Shown here: positions 1-8,385 of the stretch, piece by piece
How positions within the stretch are numbered: position 1 is the stretch's first letter
How the letters are laid out: each line of letters begins with the position of its first letter
Source: Ruegeria arenilitoris
GTDB lineage: Bacteria; Pseudomonadota; Alphaproteobacteria; Rhodobacterales; Rhodobacteraceae
Direction of reading: 5' to 3'
Assembly (NCBI RefSeq): GCF_013031355.1
Contig: NZ_WPZO01000001.1
Span: 186,001-250,000 of the forward strand
Length of the DNA stretch: 64,000 nt
Notes under the pieces: generated by a model
What the model saw: only the letters and a program-made list of their open reading frames with translations
Told to the model about the DNA's origin: nothing
Databases searched by the model: none
Position numbers and translations under genes: made by a program

Positions 1-1284
1 CATTTGGAAATGCCCTTCATGGGCACTTATTCCAGCGATGATTTTGAAAGCGGTACGCGTGCGGCTTTGGCTGGGGGCACCACAATGGTGGTGGATTTCG
101 CACTGCCGAACCCCGGTGAGGGTCTGCTGGACGCGCTGAAGCGCTGGGATAACAAGTCGACGCGGGCGAATTGCGACTACTCGTTCCACATGGCGGTTAC
201 ATGGTGGGGCGAGCAGGTGTTCGACGACATCAAAACGGTGATCGAGACGCGCGGCATCAACACGTTCAAGCACTTCATGGCCTATAAAGGCGCGCTGATG
301 GTGAACGATGACGAGCTTTTTGCCTCGTTCAAGCGTCTGGCGGAGCTGGGTGGTATTGCCATGGTTCACGCCGAGAATGGTGACGTTGTGGCCGAGTTGC
401 AGGCCAAGCTGATGGCCGAAGGCAACACTGGCCCCGAAGCGCATGCCTATTCGCGACCGCCGCAGGTGGAGGGTGAGGCCACCAACCGCGCCATTATGAT
501 CGCCGACATGGCAGGTGTGCCGCTATACGTGGTGCATACGTCCTGCGAAGAGGCGCATGAGGCCATTCGCCGGGCCAAGATGAACGGCAAACGGGTGTGG
601 GGGGAACCTCTGATCCAGCATCTGACACTGGATGAGAGCGAGTATTTCCACCACGATTGGGATCACGCGGCGCGGCGGGTAATGAGCCCTCCGTTCCGGA
701 ACAAACAGCATCAGGACAGCCTGTGGAACGGTCTGCACTCGGGTACTCTCAGCGTTGTGGCGACCGACCATTGTGCCTTTACGACTGAGCAGAAGCGCTA
801 TGGCGTGGGGGATTTCACCAAGATTCCGAATGGCACCGGTGGTTTGGAAGACCGGATGCCGATGCTGTGGACCCATGGGGTGAACACTGGACGGCTGACG
901 ATGAACGAGTTCGTAGCGGTGACGTCAACAAACATCGCCAAGATCATGAATTGCTATCCGAAAAAGGGTGCGATCCTTGTCGGCGCAGATGCGGATATCG
1001 TGGTGTGGGATCCGGAAAAGACCAAGACGATTAGCGCGGACACACAGCAATCCTCGATCGACTATAACGTGTTCGAGGGCAAAGAGGTCAAAGGTCTGCC
1101 GCGCTTTACACTGACACGCGGTCAGGTGGCGGTGCATGACGGTGAAATTCGCACTCAGGAAGGGCATGGTGAGTTTGTCGCGCGCGAACCCAACGGTCAC
1201 GTGAACAAGGCGCTGAGCACCTGGAAAGAGCTGACCGCGCCGCGGCCGGTCGAGCGGACGGGTATCCCGGCGACGGGCGTCTGA
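1..1284 (+). CDS. hydA: Dihydropyrimidinase (D-hydantoinase), 5' end outside window
   Basis: This cytosolic amidohydrolase opens dihydrouracil/dihydrothymine rings in reductive pyrimidine breakdown. The frame is open from base 1, and its first codon is the second His of the N-terminal metal-binding HxH motif (HLEMPFMGT), so roughly 60 N-terminal residues lie upstream of the window. Other family landmarks follow in order: the Lys to be carboxylated in AYKGAL (about base 287), the metal-ligand His in VVHTS (about 530) and in IQHLTL (about 618), and the Asp in ATDHCAF (about 767). The C-terminal end is intact. A transporter operon starts 56 bases downstream on the same strand, so uptake and catabolism of a pyrimidine-like compound are probably coupled. 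The family call is strong; the exact substrate (dihydropyrimidine or hydantoin) is inferred. Confidence 0.93.
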   Translation, partial: HLEMPFMGTYSSDDFESGTRAALAGGTTMVVDFALPNPGEGLLDALKRWDNKSTRANCDYSFHMAVTWWGEQVFDDIKTVIETRGINTFKHFMAYKGALMVNDDELFASFKRLAELGGIAMVHAENGDVVAELQAKLMAEGNTGPEAHAYSRPPQVEGEATNRAIMIADMAGVPLYVVHTSCEEAHEAIRRAKMNGKRVWGEPLIQHLTLDESEYFHHDWDHAARRVMSPPFRNKQHQDSLWNGLHSGTLSVVATDHCAFTTEQKRYGVGDFTKIPNGTGGLEDRMPMLWTHGVNTGRLTMNEFVAVTSTNIAKIMNCYPKKGAILVGADADIVVWDPEKTKTISADTQQSSIDYNVFEGKEVKGLPRFTLTRGQVAVHDGEIRTQEGHGEFVAREPNGHVNKALSTWKELTAPRPVERTGIPATGV

Positions 1285-1340
1285 TTGTGCGCGGGTCGTC
1301 CCCTGGACGGCCCAAAGCCCAACCTTTTCAAGGCAATGGA

Positions 1341-2135
1341 ATGAATACTGAAAGCACTACCCAGCCCGTGATCGAGGCAAGACAACTGGACCTTACTTTC
1401 CAAACAAATGATGGACCGGTTCACGCGTTGAAAGACGTAAATCTGACCATCGACAAAGGCGAGTTCGTCAGCTTCATCGGCCCCTCGGGCTGCGGCAAAA
1501 CCACCTTTCTGCGTTGTATCGCAGCACTGGAGACACCGACCGGAGGAGCGCTGACCGTCAATGGCATGACCCCGGACGAGGCACGGCGGAACCGTGCCTA
1601 TGGCTATGTGTTTCAGGCGGCGGGTCTTTATCCGTGGCGGACCATTGCCAAGAACATCAAGCTGCCGCTTGAGATCATGGGCTATTCGTCTGCCGAACAG
1701 GAAGAACGGGTAAGCAAGGTTCTGGACCTTGTTGATCTTGCAGGGTTTGGTGGCAAGTTCCCGTGGCAGCTGTCGGGCGGGATGCAGCAACGGGCCAGTA
1801 TCGCGCGGGCGTTGGCGTTCGATGCCGATATCCTGTTGATGGACGAACCCTTTGGCGCACTGGACGAGATCGTGCGCGACCACCTGAACGAACAGCTTTT
1901 GGCGCTGTGGGCAAGGACAGAGAAGACTATCGGCTTCGTAACGCACTCGATCCCCGAGGCGGTGTATCTCAGCACCAAGATCGTGGTGATGAGCCCGCGG
2001 CCCGGGCGGATTACGGATGTGATCGATAGCCCTCTGCCGAAGGAACGCCCGTTGGATATCCGTGACACGCCTGAGTTCATCGAAGTTGCCCATCGCGTGC
2101 GCGAGGGCTTACGGGCGGGGCATTCGGATGACTAG
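1341..2135 (+). CDS. ABC transporter ATP-binding protein, NitT/TauT family
   Basis: The 264-residue nucleotide-binding subunit powers an importer of the nitrate/sulfonate/taurine type. Visible motifs are Walker A (GPSGCGKTT), the Q-loop (VFQAAGLYPW), the ABC signature (LSGGMQQR), Walker B (ILLMDEPFGALD) and the switch His (FVTHSIPEA). The frame also opens at a GTG at 1287, but ATG 1341 has an AAGG about 7 bases upstream and gives the usual family length. It lies between the dihydropyrimidinase gene and two permease genes, and its stop overlaps the first permease start. The substrate is probably a pyrimidine or related ring compound, judged only from the neighbour. Confidence 0.9.
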   Translation: MNTESTTQPVIEARQLDLTFQTNDGPVHALKDVNLTIDKGEFVSFIGPSGCGKTTFLRCIAALETPTGGALTVNGMTPDEARRNRAYGYVFQAAGLYPWRTIAKNIKLPLEIMGYSSAEQEERVSKVLDLVDLAGFGGKFPWQLSGGMQQRASIARALAFDADILLMDEPFGALDEIVRDHLNEQLLALWARTEKTIGFVTHSIPEAVYLSTKIVVMSPRPGRITDVIDSPLPKERPLDIRDTPEFIEVAHRVREGLRAGHSDD

Positions 2136-3060
2136 TGCCAGTATCAGAGCTGTTTGCGCTGTCCTCACTGTTGTTGGCGTCATCATTCTGTTCTGGTACG
2201 CCGCCAGCGTGCCAATGAACATCAAAGGCGTGCTGAACGAATTCGAACGGGCAGGCGAGCAGGTTGATCCGCCCAAGGCGGTGGACCGGCGTGACATGAG
2301 CGAGATTGAACTGGTCATCGACAACCCTTACGCCATCGACGAAACATGGGAGCAGGAACGACCGCGTCTTCCTGCTCCACATCAGGTGGCCGAGGAGTTG
2401 TGGGACACGACGGTTGAGAAGAAGATCACCTCAAAGAGGTCGTTGATCTATCACTCTTGGGTAACACTCAGCGCGACGATGCTGGGTTTTGCGATAGGCA
2501 CAGGGCTTGGCATTTTGCTGGCTGTCGGGATCGTGCACAGCCGGGTCATGGACCTGTCAGTAATGCCCTGGGCCATCGTCAGTCAGACCATTCCGATCAT
2601 CGCATTGGCGCCAATGATCATCGTGGTGCTGTATTCCGTGGGGATTCAAGGGATCATCCCCAAGGCAATCATCTCGGCCTACCTTAGCTTTTTTCCTGTC
2701 GTCGTCGGCATGGTCAAAGGCCTGCGCAGCCCGGATGCGATGCAACTGGACCTGTTGCAGACCTACAACGCCAGCCGGTCTCAGGGGTTCTGGAAACTGC
2801 GTTTGCCGGCGTCGATGCCGTACCTGTTCACCTCGCTGAAGATCGGCATCGCGGCCTCTCTGGTCGGGGCCATCGTGGGTGAGTTGCCGACCGGGGCGGT
2901 TGCCGGTCTGGGCGCACGCCTGTTGGCGGGCAGCTACTATGGTCAGACGGTGCAAATCTGGTCGGCCCTGTTTGCCGCAGCCATCTTGGCGGCCTGTTTG
3001 GTCGGCTTGTTGGGGCTGGTAGAGCGGACGGTGCTCAAACGGATGGGGATGGCGCAATGA
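2128..3060 (+). CDS. ABC transporter permease (first of two)
   Basis: This is an inner-membrane BPD_transp_1-type permease of 310 residues. It has one N-terminal membrane helix, an extended periplasmic stretch of about 80 polar residues, then about five helices. The EAA-type coupling loop is seen as LLQTYNASRSQGFWKLRLPAS. The start at 2128 overlaps the ATPase stop (ATGACTAG) and removes 22 non-hydrophobic residues of the longer frame. The periplasmic insert between helix 1 and the permease core is unusual for the family. It overlaps the second permease gene by 4 bases (ATGA), which indicates translational coupling and a heterodimeric permease pair. Confidence 0.88.
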   Translation: MTSASIRAVCAVLTVVGVIILFWYAASVPMNIKGVLNEFERAGEQVDPPKAVDRRDMSEIELVIDNPYAIDETWEQERPRLPAPHQVAEELWDTTVEKKITSKRSLIYHSWVTLSATMLGFAIGTGLGILLAVGIVHSRVMDLSVMPWAIVSQTIPIIALAPMIIVVLYSVGIQGIIPKAIISAYLSFFPVVVGMVKGLRSPDAMQLDLLQTYNASRSQGFWKLRLPASMPYLFTSLKIGIAASLVGAIVGELPTGAVAGLGARLLAGSYYGQTVQIWSALFAAAILAACLVGLLGLVERTVLKRMGMAQ

Positions 3061-3902
3061 TCCTTGTTTTCTGTGCAATCCTTCTATGGCTGTTCGGATG
3101 GTGGCTGAACGGGCGCCTGGCCAGCGGTCCTTATGCCGATACGCAGATGGTGCGGTTCGTGGCGCCGCTGGTGTTCGGTCTGACCGTGATTGGCATCTGG
3201 GAACTGGTGGTGCGAGGGCTTGAAGTGCCCTTGGTCATCTTGCCAGCACCCTCTGTGATCGCGGTGCGCTTTGGTGACAGTCTGCCGGTCCTTTGGGCCG
3301 ACTTCGTACAGACCATCATCAAAGGCGCGCTCAGTGGCTACATCATTGGTTGCGGAGCGGCTTTTTTGATGGCGATTGCCGTAGACCGCTGGGATTTCCT
3401 GCGCCTCGGGTTGCTGCCGGTGGGGAACTTCGTAGCGGCGCTGCCGATTGTGGGCACGGCGCCCATTCTGGTGATGTGGTTCGGGTTCGACTGGCACTCC
3501 AAGGCGGCCGTCGTCGTGGTGATGGTCTTCTTCCCAATGCTGGTGAACACTGTGGCGGGTCTGCGAGAGGCCACGGCCATGCAGCGTGACCTGATGGAGA
3601 CCTATGCAGCGACCTATTGGCAGAGCTTTCTTAAACTCCGCCTGCCAGCGGCGATGCCGTTTATTTTCAATGGGCTAAAGATTTCTACCACTCTGGCGCT
3701 GATCGGCGCTATCGTGGCCGAGTTCTTTGGTTCGCCAACCCTGGGCATGGGGTTCCGGATCTCGACCAGCGTCGGACAACTCTCGCTGGATATGGTCTGG
3801 GCCGAGATCGTTGTGGCCGCATTGGCCGGGACGGCGTTTTATGGGCTGGTTGCCATGATCGAGAAAGCGGTGACGTTCTGGCACCCGTCGCAAAGAGGAT
3901 AA
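3057..3902 (+). CDS. ABC transporter permease (second of two)
   Basis: The second inner-membrane permease has 281 residues and belongs to the NitT/TauT family. It has six or so hydrophobic segments and an EAA loop (METYAATYWQSFLKLRLPAA, about base 3595). The last segment ends in KAVTFWHPS. It begins inside the stop of the preceding permease (ATGA), so both should be made in equal amounts. The substrate-binding protein gene follows after 56 bases. As a pair with 2128-3060 it would form the membrane channel; this is standard for the family and no deviation is visible. Confidence 0.9.
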   Translation: MILVFCAILLWLFGWWLNGRLASGPYADTQMVRFVAPLVFGLTVIGIWELVVRGLEVPLVILPAPSVIAVRFGDSLPVLWADFVQTIIKGALSGYIIGCGAAFLMAIAVDRWDFLRLGLLPVGNFVAALPIVGTAPILVMWFGFDWHSKAAVVVVMVFFPMLVNTVAGLREATAMQRDLMETYAATYWQSFLKLRLPAAMPFIFNGLKISTTLALIGAIVAEFFGSPTLGMGFRISTSVGQLSLDMVWAEIVVAALAGTAFYGLVAMIEKAVTFWHPSQRG

Positions 3903-3958
3903 CAAAACTTCAACAGACCCCGAAAACGGGGCACCAACAACAACTAGGAGATATGAAG

Positions 3959-4948
3959 ATGAACAAGCTACTCAGCGGGGCGGTTGCCGCCTTCAGCCTG
4001 GCAGCCAGCGCGGCGCTGGCGGCGGATGAGGTGACATTGCAGCTCAAATGGGTCACGCAGGCGCAGTTCGCGGGCTACTACGTGGCCAAGGACAAGGGGT
4101 TTTACGAAGAAGAAGGGCTGGACGTCACCATTCTGCCTGGTGGCCCTGATATCGCGCCGACGCAGGTCATTGCAGGTGGTGGTGCCGATGTGACCGTTGA
4201 GTGGATGCCTGCGGCGCTGGCCGCGCGCGAAAAGGGTCTGCCGCTGGTCAACATCGCGCAGCCGTTCAAAAGCTCGGGCATGATGCTGACTTGCTGGAAG
4301 GACGCCGGGATTTCCTCGCCCGAGGATCTGAAGAACCGCACGCTAGGCGTCTGGTTCTTTGGCAATGAATTCCCGTTCATGAGCTGGATGAGCCAGTTGG
4401 GCATCGACACCGGTGGTAAAAGCGAAAGCGGTGTCGAGGTTCTGAAGCAAGGCTTCAACGTCGATCCTCTGCTGCAGCGTCAGGCCGATTGCATTAGCAC
4501 CATGACCTATAACGAATACTGGCAGGTGATCGACGCAGGCGTAAACCCCGATGAACTGGTGACCTTCAAGTACGAAGATCAAGGCGTCGCCACGCTGGAA
4601 GACGGTCTTTATGTGCTGGAGGAAAACCTCAGCGATGCCGCCTTCACCGACAAGATGGAGCGCTTTGTTCGCGCCTCGATGAAAGGCTGGAAATACGCCG
4701 AGGAGAACCCGGACGAGGCCGCAGAAATCGTGCTGGAAAACGATGCCACCGGTGCCCAAACGGAAGAGCACCAGAAGCGTATGATGGGTGAGATTGCCAA
4801 GCTGACCGCCGGTTCGAACGGCGCGCTGGACCCGGCGGATTTCGAACGCACGGTTGGCACTCTGTTGGCTGGTGGTTCCGATCCGGTGATCACCAAGCAG
4901 CCTGAGGGCGCGTGGACGCACCAGATCACGGATGCGGCCCTGAACTGA
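3959..4948 (+). CDS. ABC transporter substrate-binding protein (NMT1/THI5-like)
   Basis: This periplasmic binding protein has a Sec signal peptide (charged MNKLL, hydrophobic core, AALA-ADE cleavage) followed by an NMT1/THI5-type fold. The opening of the mature protein, VTLQLKWVTQAQFAGYYVA, is typical of binding proteins for thiamine-precursor or pyrimidine-like compounds. An ATG at 3953 also exists, but AGGAG at 3946-3950 sits 2 bases from it and 8 bases from ATG 3959, so 3959 is preferred. It is the last gene of the dihydropyrimidinase/ABC operon and is followed by a strong terminator. NMT1-like ligand specificity fits a pyrimidine ligand, but that is inference. Confidence 0.9.
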   Translation: MNKLLSGAVAAFSLAASAALAADEVTLQLKWVTQAQFAGYYVAKDKGFYEEEGLDVTILPGGPDIAPTQVIAGGGADVTVEWMPAALAAREKGLPLVNIAQPFKSSGMMLTCWKDAGISSPEDLKNRTLGVWFFGNEFPFMSWMSQLGIDTGGKSESGVEVLKQGFNVDPLLQRQADCISTMTYNEYWQVIDAGVNPDELVTFKYEDQGVATLEDGLYVLEENLSDAAFTDKMERFVRASMKGWKYAEENPDEAAEIVLENDATGAQTEEHQKRMMGEIAKLTAGSNGALDPADFERTVGTLLAGGSDPVITKQPEGAWTHQITDAALN

Positions 4949-4970
4949 TCCCGCCTTAGTCGTTGAACAT

Positions 4971-5003
4971 GCGCGGTCCCAATCGGGGCCGCGTTTTCTT
5001 TTT
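4971..5003 (+). terminator. Rho-independent terminator of the pyrimidine-transport operon
   Basis: A 9-bp stem (CGCGGTCCC / GGGGCCGCG, one G-U pair) with an AATC loop is followed by TTTTCTTTTT. It lies 23 bases after the binding-protein stop and separates that operon from tupBCA. Confidence 0.9.
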
Positions 5004-5027
5004 GATATGTCGGAAACGTGTCTGTAC

Positions 5028-5084
5028 TTGGTGCGCAGTCAAGTTAGTATTATCCTGTAATCAAACGCATTTCATACGAAATGC
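5028..5084 (+). promoter_or_regulatory. Candidate tup promoter with palindromic operator
   Basis: A weak sigma-70-like pair is seen: TTGGTG at 5028-5033 and TATCCT at 5051-5056, 17 bases apart. A perfect inverted repeat lies just downstream at 5067-5084, with arms GCATTTC and GAAATGC around ATAC. A repressor bound here would block the start region, which fits oxyanion-repressed uptake genes. The promoter hexamers are poor matches; the palindrome is exact. Confidence 0.45.
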
Positions 5085-5101
5085 CGATGAACAGGAAGAA
5101 A

Positions 5102-5815
5102 ATGCAGGGATTTGCATCAGAATTCAATTCAGCCCTGTCTCTGATCCTCCAAGGGGATCCGGAGCTGTGGGCGATTGTGCTGTTATCCCTGAAGGTTTCG
5201 ATCTTTGCCGTGCTTATATCCGCTCTGATCGGGATGCCGGTCGGGGCCGCGCTGGCGGTTGCGCGTTTTCCTGGGCGGCGGGCTGTGATCGTGCTGATGA
5301 ACGCCCTGATGGGGTTCCCACCGGTTGTTGTGGGGCTGCTGGTCTATCTGATGCTGTCGCGCTCGGGGCCGTTGGGTGTTCTTGAACTGCTCTATACACC
5401 GACCGCGATGATCATTGCGCAGGTGGTACTGGTCACACCCATTATCGCTGCGCTGACCCGGCAAGTGGTCGAGATGCTGGCCGAGGAATATTCGGAACAG
5501 CTGCGCTCGTTGGGCGTGTCGCGACTGGCCTCGGTACCGGTGCTGCTGCGGGATGCGCGGCTGGCGCTGGTGACCGCATTGCTGGCTGGGTTTGGCCGCG
5601 CCATAGCCGAAGTCGGGGCGGTGATCATTGTGGGCGGCAACATCAACCATGTGACTAGGGTGATGACGACGACCATCGCGCTAGAGACGTCCAAGGGCAA
5701 TCTGGCGCTGGCATTGGCGTTGGGGGCCATCCTGATCGGCATTGCCGTGGCGGTGAACGCCATGGTCAGCACGCTCAGCCTGCGGGCCGAGCAGGAGGGG
5801 TTGCGCCATGCGTGA
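5102..5815 (+). CDS. tupB: Tungstate ABC transporter permease TupB
   Basis: This inner-membrane permease of 237 residues belongs to the TupB/CysT-ModB family. It has about six helices and the family segments LIGMPVGAALAVARFPGRR and ALMGFPPVVVGLLVYL. The EAA-like loop is around EEYSEQLRSLGVSRL. Starts at 5081 and 5087 are in frame, but 5081 lies inside the operator palindrome, while ATG 5102 has AGGA 5 bases upstream. It is the first gene of a compact permease-ATPase-binding protein set. Tungstate rather than molybdate is inferred from the binding protein and from the adjacent formate dehydrogenase operon. Confidence 0.88.
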   Translation: MQGFASEFNSALSLILQGDPELWAIVLLSLKVSIFAVLISALIGMPVGAALAVARFPGRRAVIVLMNALMGFPPVVVGLLVYLMLSRSGPLGVLELLYTPTAMIIAQVVLVTPIIAALTRQVVEMLAEEYSEQLRSLGVSRLASVPVLLRDARLALVTALLAGFGRAIAEVGAVIIVGGNINHVTRVMTTTIALETSKGNLALALALGAILIGIAVAVNAMVSTLSLRAEQEGLRHA

Positions 5816-6542
5816 TCTGGTCCATGAAATGGCTAGCTGTCTATCGGTCGACGGGGTGCGGATCACCCGCAAAGGTAAGGCATTGCTGGATGTACAGCAA
5901 CTGTCGCTGGATGGGCCGGGGCCGACCCTGATCCTTGGGCCGAACGGGTCGGGCAAAAGTCTGCTGTTGCGCTGCCTGCACGGGCTGATCATGCCCGATC
6001 GCGGGCAGGTTCGGCAGGACGGAGTGGTCCTGAATGCCGAACACAAAGCGCGTCAAGCGATGGTGTTTCAGCAACCTGTGTTGCTGCGCCGGTCGGTTGC
6101 GGCCAATCTGGACTTTGTGCTGAAACGGCAAGGTCTGCCCCGCAGCTCCCGCAAAGCCCGTATCGAGGAATTGCTAGCCGAAGGTGGCCTGGACGGCAAA
6201 GCCCGGCAATCCGCACGGTCCCTGTCCGGGGGTGAGGCGCAACGGTTGGCGATTCTGCGCGCGCTCGCCTTGGACCCCGAAACGCTGTTTCTGGACGAAC
6301 CCACCAGCGCGCTTGACCCAAGTGCGACGCAGATGATCGAACGGATGATCCTGCGCGCCTCGACCCGTGGGGTTCGGATCGTCATGGTCACCCATGATAT
6401 CGGGCAGGCTCGGCGGTTGGCCGCCGATATCGTGATGATGCAGGGTGGCCATGTGGTTGAACATGGGGCCGCCAAACAGATACTGGATGCCCCCGAAAGT
6501 GACGCGTCGCGTCGGTATTTGGCCGGTGGGCTGGTGACTTAA
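5808..6542 (+). CDS. tupC: Tungstate ABC transporter ATPase TupC
   Basis: This 244-residue cytosolic nucleotide-binding subunit shows Walker A (GPNGSGKSLLLR), a Q-loop (VFQQPVLLRRS), the signature LSGGEAQRL, Walker B (TLFLDEPTSALD) and the switch His in MVTHDIGQA. Its start overlaps the tupB stop by 8 bases (ATGCGTGA); an alternative ATG at 5829 would shorten it by 7 residues. There is no C-terminal MOP/TOBE oxyanion domain such as ModC has, which supports TupC over ModC. It directly precedes tupA. Confidence 0.9.
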   Translation: MRDLVHEMASCLSVDGVRITRKGKALLDVQQLSLDGPGPTLILGPNGSGKSLLLRCLHGLIMPDRGQVRQDGVVLNAEHKARQAMVFQQPVLLRRSVAANLDFVLKRQGLPRSSRKARIEELLAEGGLDGKARQSARSLSGGEAQRLAILRALALDPETLFLDEPTSALDPSATQMIERMILRASTRGVRIVMVTHDIGQARRLAADIVMMQGGHVVEHGAAKQILDAPESDASRRYLAGGLVT

Positions 6543-6564
6543 TCAAAATAATACGGAGATCGAA

Positions 6565-7380
6565 ATGATCCGGAATATTGTTCGGGCAGCATTGGTAACC
6601 CTTGGCCTGATGGCAACGTCGGTCAGCGCCGAAGAGCCGTTCATCGTCGTGCAATCGACCACATCAACCCAGAACTCGGGCCTGTTGGATTACATCCTGC
6701 CGGGGTTTGAGGCCGAGACGGGCATCGACGTTCGTGTCGTCGCGGTTGGCACCGGGCAGGCGATCCGAAACGCCATCAATGGGGATGGTGACGTAATGCT
6801 GGTGCACGCCAAAGACGCAGAAGAGAAGTTCGTCGCGGATGGTTGGGGCGTTGAACGGTTTGACGTGATGTATAACGATTTCGTCCTGGTCGGGCCGAAA
6901 TCGGACCCGGCCAAGATTAAGGGCGGCGCGGATATCGTGACGGCCCTGAGTGCCGTTGCCAAGGCCGAAGCGCCCTTTGCCTCTCGCGGGGATGACAGCG
7001 GCACCCACAAGGCCGAGATGCGCCTGTGGGGTGCTGCCGGTTCCGATCCGACCGAGGCGTCGGGCGAATGGTACCGAGAGACGGGCTCGGGCATGGGGGC
7101 GACACTCAATGTGGCCAGCGGAATGGACGCCTACGTTTTGACGGATCGCGCCACGTGGCAGTCCTTCGGGAACAAAGGCAAACTCGAAGTTCTGGTCGAA
7201 GGCGACCCGCGTCTGTTCAACCAATACGGTGTCATCCTTGTGAACCCCGAAAAGCACCCACGTGTGCGGGCTGCGGCAGGGCAGAGGTTCATCGACTGGC
7301 TGACTGGTCCGGACGGGCAGGCGGCGATCGAGTCCTATAAGCTGGAAGGCCAGCAGCTGTTCTTTCCCAACGCCAAGTGA
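6565..7380 (+). CDS. tupA: Tungstate-binding periplasmic protein TupA
   Basis: This 271-residue secreted protein has a signal peptide ending in SVSA-EE and a PBP-like fold. The TTSTQNSGLL motif near the mature N-terminus is the characteristic TupA oxyanion loop (TTTS-type). Further family segments are NGDGDVMLVHAKDAEEKFV, SRGDDSGTHKAE and NQYGVILVNP. CGGAG lies upstream of the ATG. It completes tupBCA and ends 6 bases from the convergent regulator gene. Tungstate capture would supply the formate dehydrogenase encoded next door. The family call is strong; W versus Mo selectivity is known for TupA generally but not tested here. Confidence 0.92.
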   Translation: MIRNIVRAALVTLGLMATSVSAEEPFIVVQSTTSTQNSGLLDYILPGFEAETGIDVRVVAVGTGQAIRNAINGDGDVMLVHAKDAEEKFVADGWGVERFDVMYNDFVLVGPKSDPAKIKGGADIVTALSAVAKAEAPFASRGDDSGTHKAEMRLWGAAGSDPTEASGEWYRETGSGMGATLNVASGMDAYVLTDRATWQSFGNKGKLEVLVEGDPRLFNQYGVILVNPEKHPRVRAAAGQRFIDWLTGPDGQAAIESYKLEGQQLFFPNAK

Positions 7381-7386
7381 CCGAGG

Positions 7387-8259
7387 CTAACCGCTTGCGC
7401 CGTTGTGGTGGATCGTGCCCAGACCGGACAGATCATATCCACCAAATTCGGCGGCGCGGGTGGCAAAGCGGTCCGATTGCACGAAGCCAAGCAGTTTGAG
7501 CATCGGGTCATCGAAATAGGCCCGGCGCCAGATCGCAAGGTCCAGACGTTCGGAATGGGTCGGGGTAAAGCCCAAATCATAAAGGCCCGCCAAAGCACCC
7601 AGTCCGAACCCGGCCTCGGCCTTGCTGTCATGCAGCGCGATGGCCAGTTCCTCTTCGGTGCGGGCGCAGGTTGGCAGGGCGTCCAGATCCTCGCGCGTCA
7701 GGCCGTGGGTCTTGAGCTGTGCTTCGAACAACCGTTGGCTGGCGGCGCTGTCCTGCCGCAGGATCACCCGGCGCCCTTTCAGATCGGAAAAGCCCGCGAT
7801 GTCGGTGACACCGGGCGCAAGCAGCAACCCGCGCTGCCGTTGCGCGATTTCATACAGGACAACCGGGGCCTCACCCAGATTGTCGCGCAGGGCCTGCGTG
7901 TTGAACCCATCGTCTTCGTGAATATGCAACGCGGCGGCTTGCGCGGTTCGGTCCTTCAGACGGGTCAAGCCGTCGAACGAGCCATCGTAATACGTAGCCA
8001 GACCCGAGCCACTTTCGCGCAAGGCCCAGTCCAGCAGCGGGTCGTGGCTGCCGGCAACAATCGGGGGTAGGGGCGGTTCGGCCACCTGTGGCCCCGAACG
8101 TGAGGCGTTCAGCCAGGCAATGACCTCAGCGCGGGGAAACAGCAGCTTGCCCATGGCGCGGACACAGGGGACCTCGCCGGAAGAAGCCAGATCATAGGCC
8201 TTACGCTCGCCAATGCGCAGCAGGTCGGCCAGTTCTTTGGTTGTCAGATATTCGGACAT
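7387..8259 (-). CDS. Helix-turn-helix regulator with PBP-like oxyanion-sensing domain
   Basis: The first 60 or so residues are an excisionase/MerR-type winged HTH (LTTKELADLLRIGERKAYDL). The remaining ~220 residues resemble the PBP-like domain that is related to molybdate/tungstate-binding proteins; AGSHDPLLDWALRESGSGLA is the usual opening of that domain. The protein has no signal peptide, so it is cytosolic. It is the last gene of the formate dehydrogenase operon and faces tupA head to tail. A role as a tungstate/molybdate-responsive regulator of tup and/or fdh genes is inferred from domains and position. Its start follows the microprotein stop with no gap (TGAATG). Confidence 0.82.
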   Translation of the reverse strand: MSEYLTTKELADLLRIGERKAYDLASSGEVPCVRAMGKLLFPRAEVIAWLNASRSGPQVAEPPLPPIVAGSHDPLLDWALRESGSGLATYYDGSFDGLTRLKDRTAQAAALHIHEDDGFNTQALRDNLGEAPVVLYEIAQRQRGLLLAPGVTDIAGFSDLKGRRVILRQDSAASQRLFEAQLKTHGLTREDLDALPTCARTEEELAIALHDSKAEAGFGLGALAGLYDLGFTPTHSERLDLAIWRRAYFDDPMLKLLGFVQSDRFATRAAEFGGYDLSGLGTIHHNGASG

Positions 8260-8385
8260 TCAGTCGAGCCGCACCGCCGCACCAGAGCCCGCATCCGCGG
8301 CGCTGAACCCGATCTGTTGCAAAATGAAGGGCGCGGCGACGGTGATGACGACCATTGCGGCCACAGCGGCAAGAAAGGCTTTCAT
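8260..8385 (-). CDS. 41-residue membrane microprotein in the formate dehydrogenase operon
   Basis: This small ORF starts MKAFLAAVAAMVVITVAAPF and has one hydrophobic segment (about residues 3-21) and a polar tail ending AAVRLD. Its ATG overlaps the stop of the WD40-cytochrome gene (ATGA), a GGAGGAG lies 4 bases upstream, and its stop abuts the regulator start. Such double coupling argues that it is translated. It may be a small membrane or exported accessory peptide of the formate dehydrogenase electron chain; no function is recognised. Confidence 0.7.
   Translation of the reverse strand: MKAFLAAVAAMVVITVAAPFILQQIGFSAADAGSGAAVRLD

Noticed and set aside
1197..2093. Long minus-strand frame opposite the dihydropyrimidinase end and the ABC ATPase
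   Set aside because: Its residues show no family features, while the plus strand carries the full ABC motif set; it is a GC-rich shadow frame.
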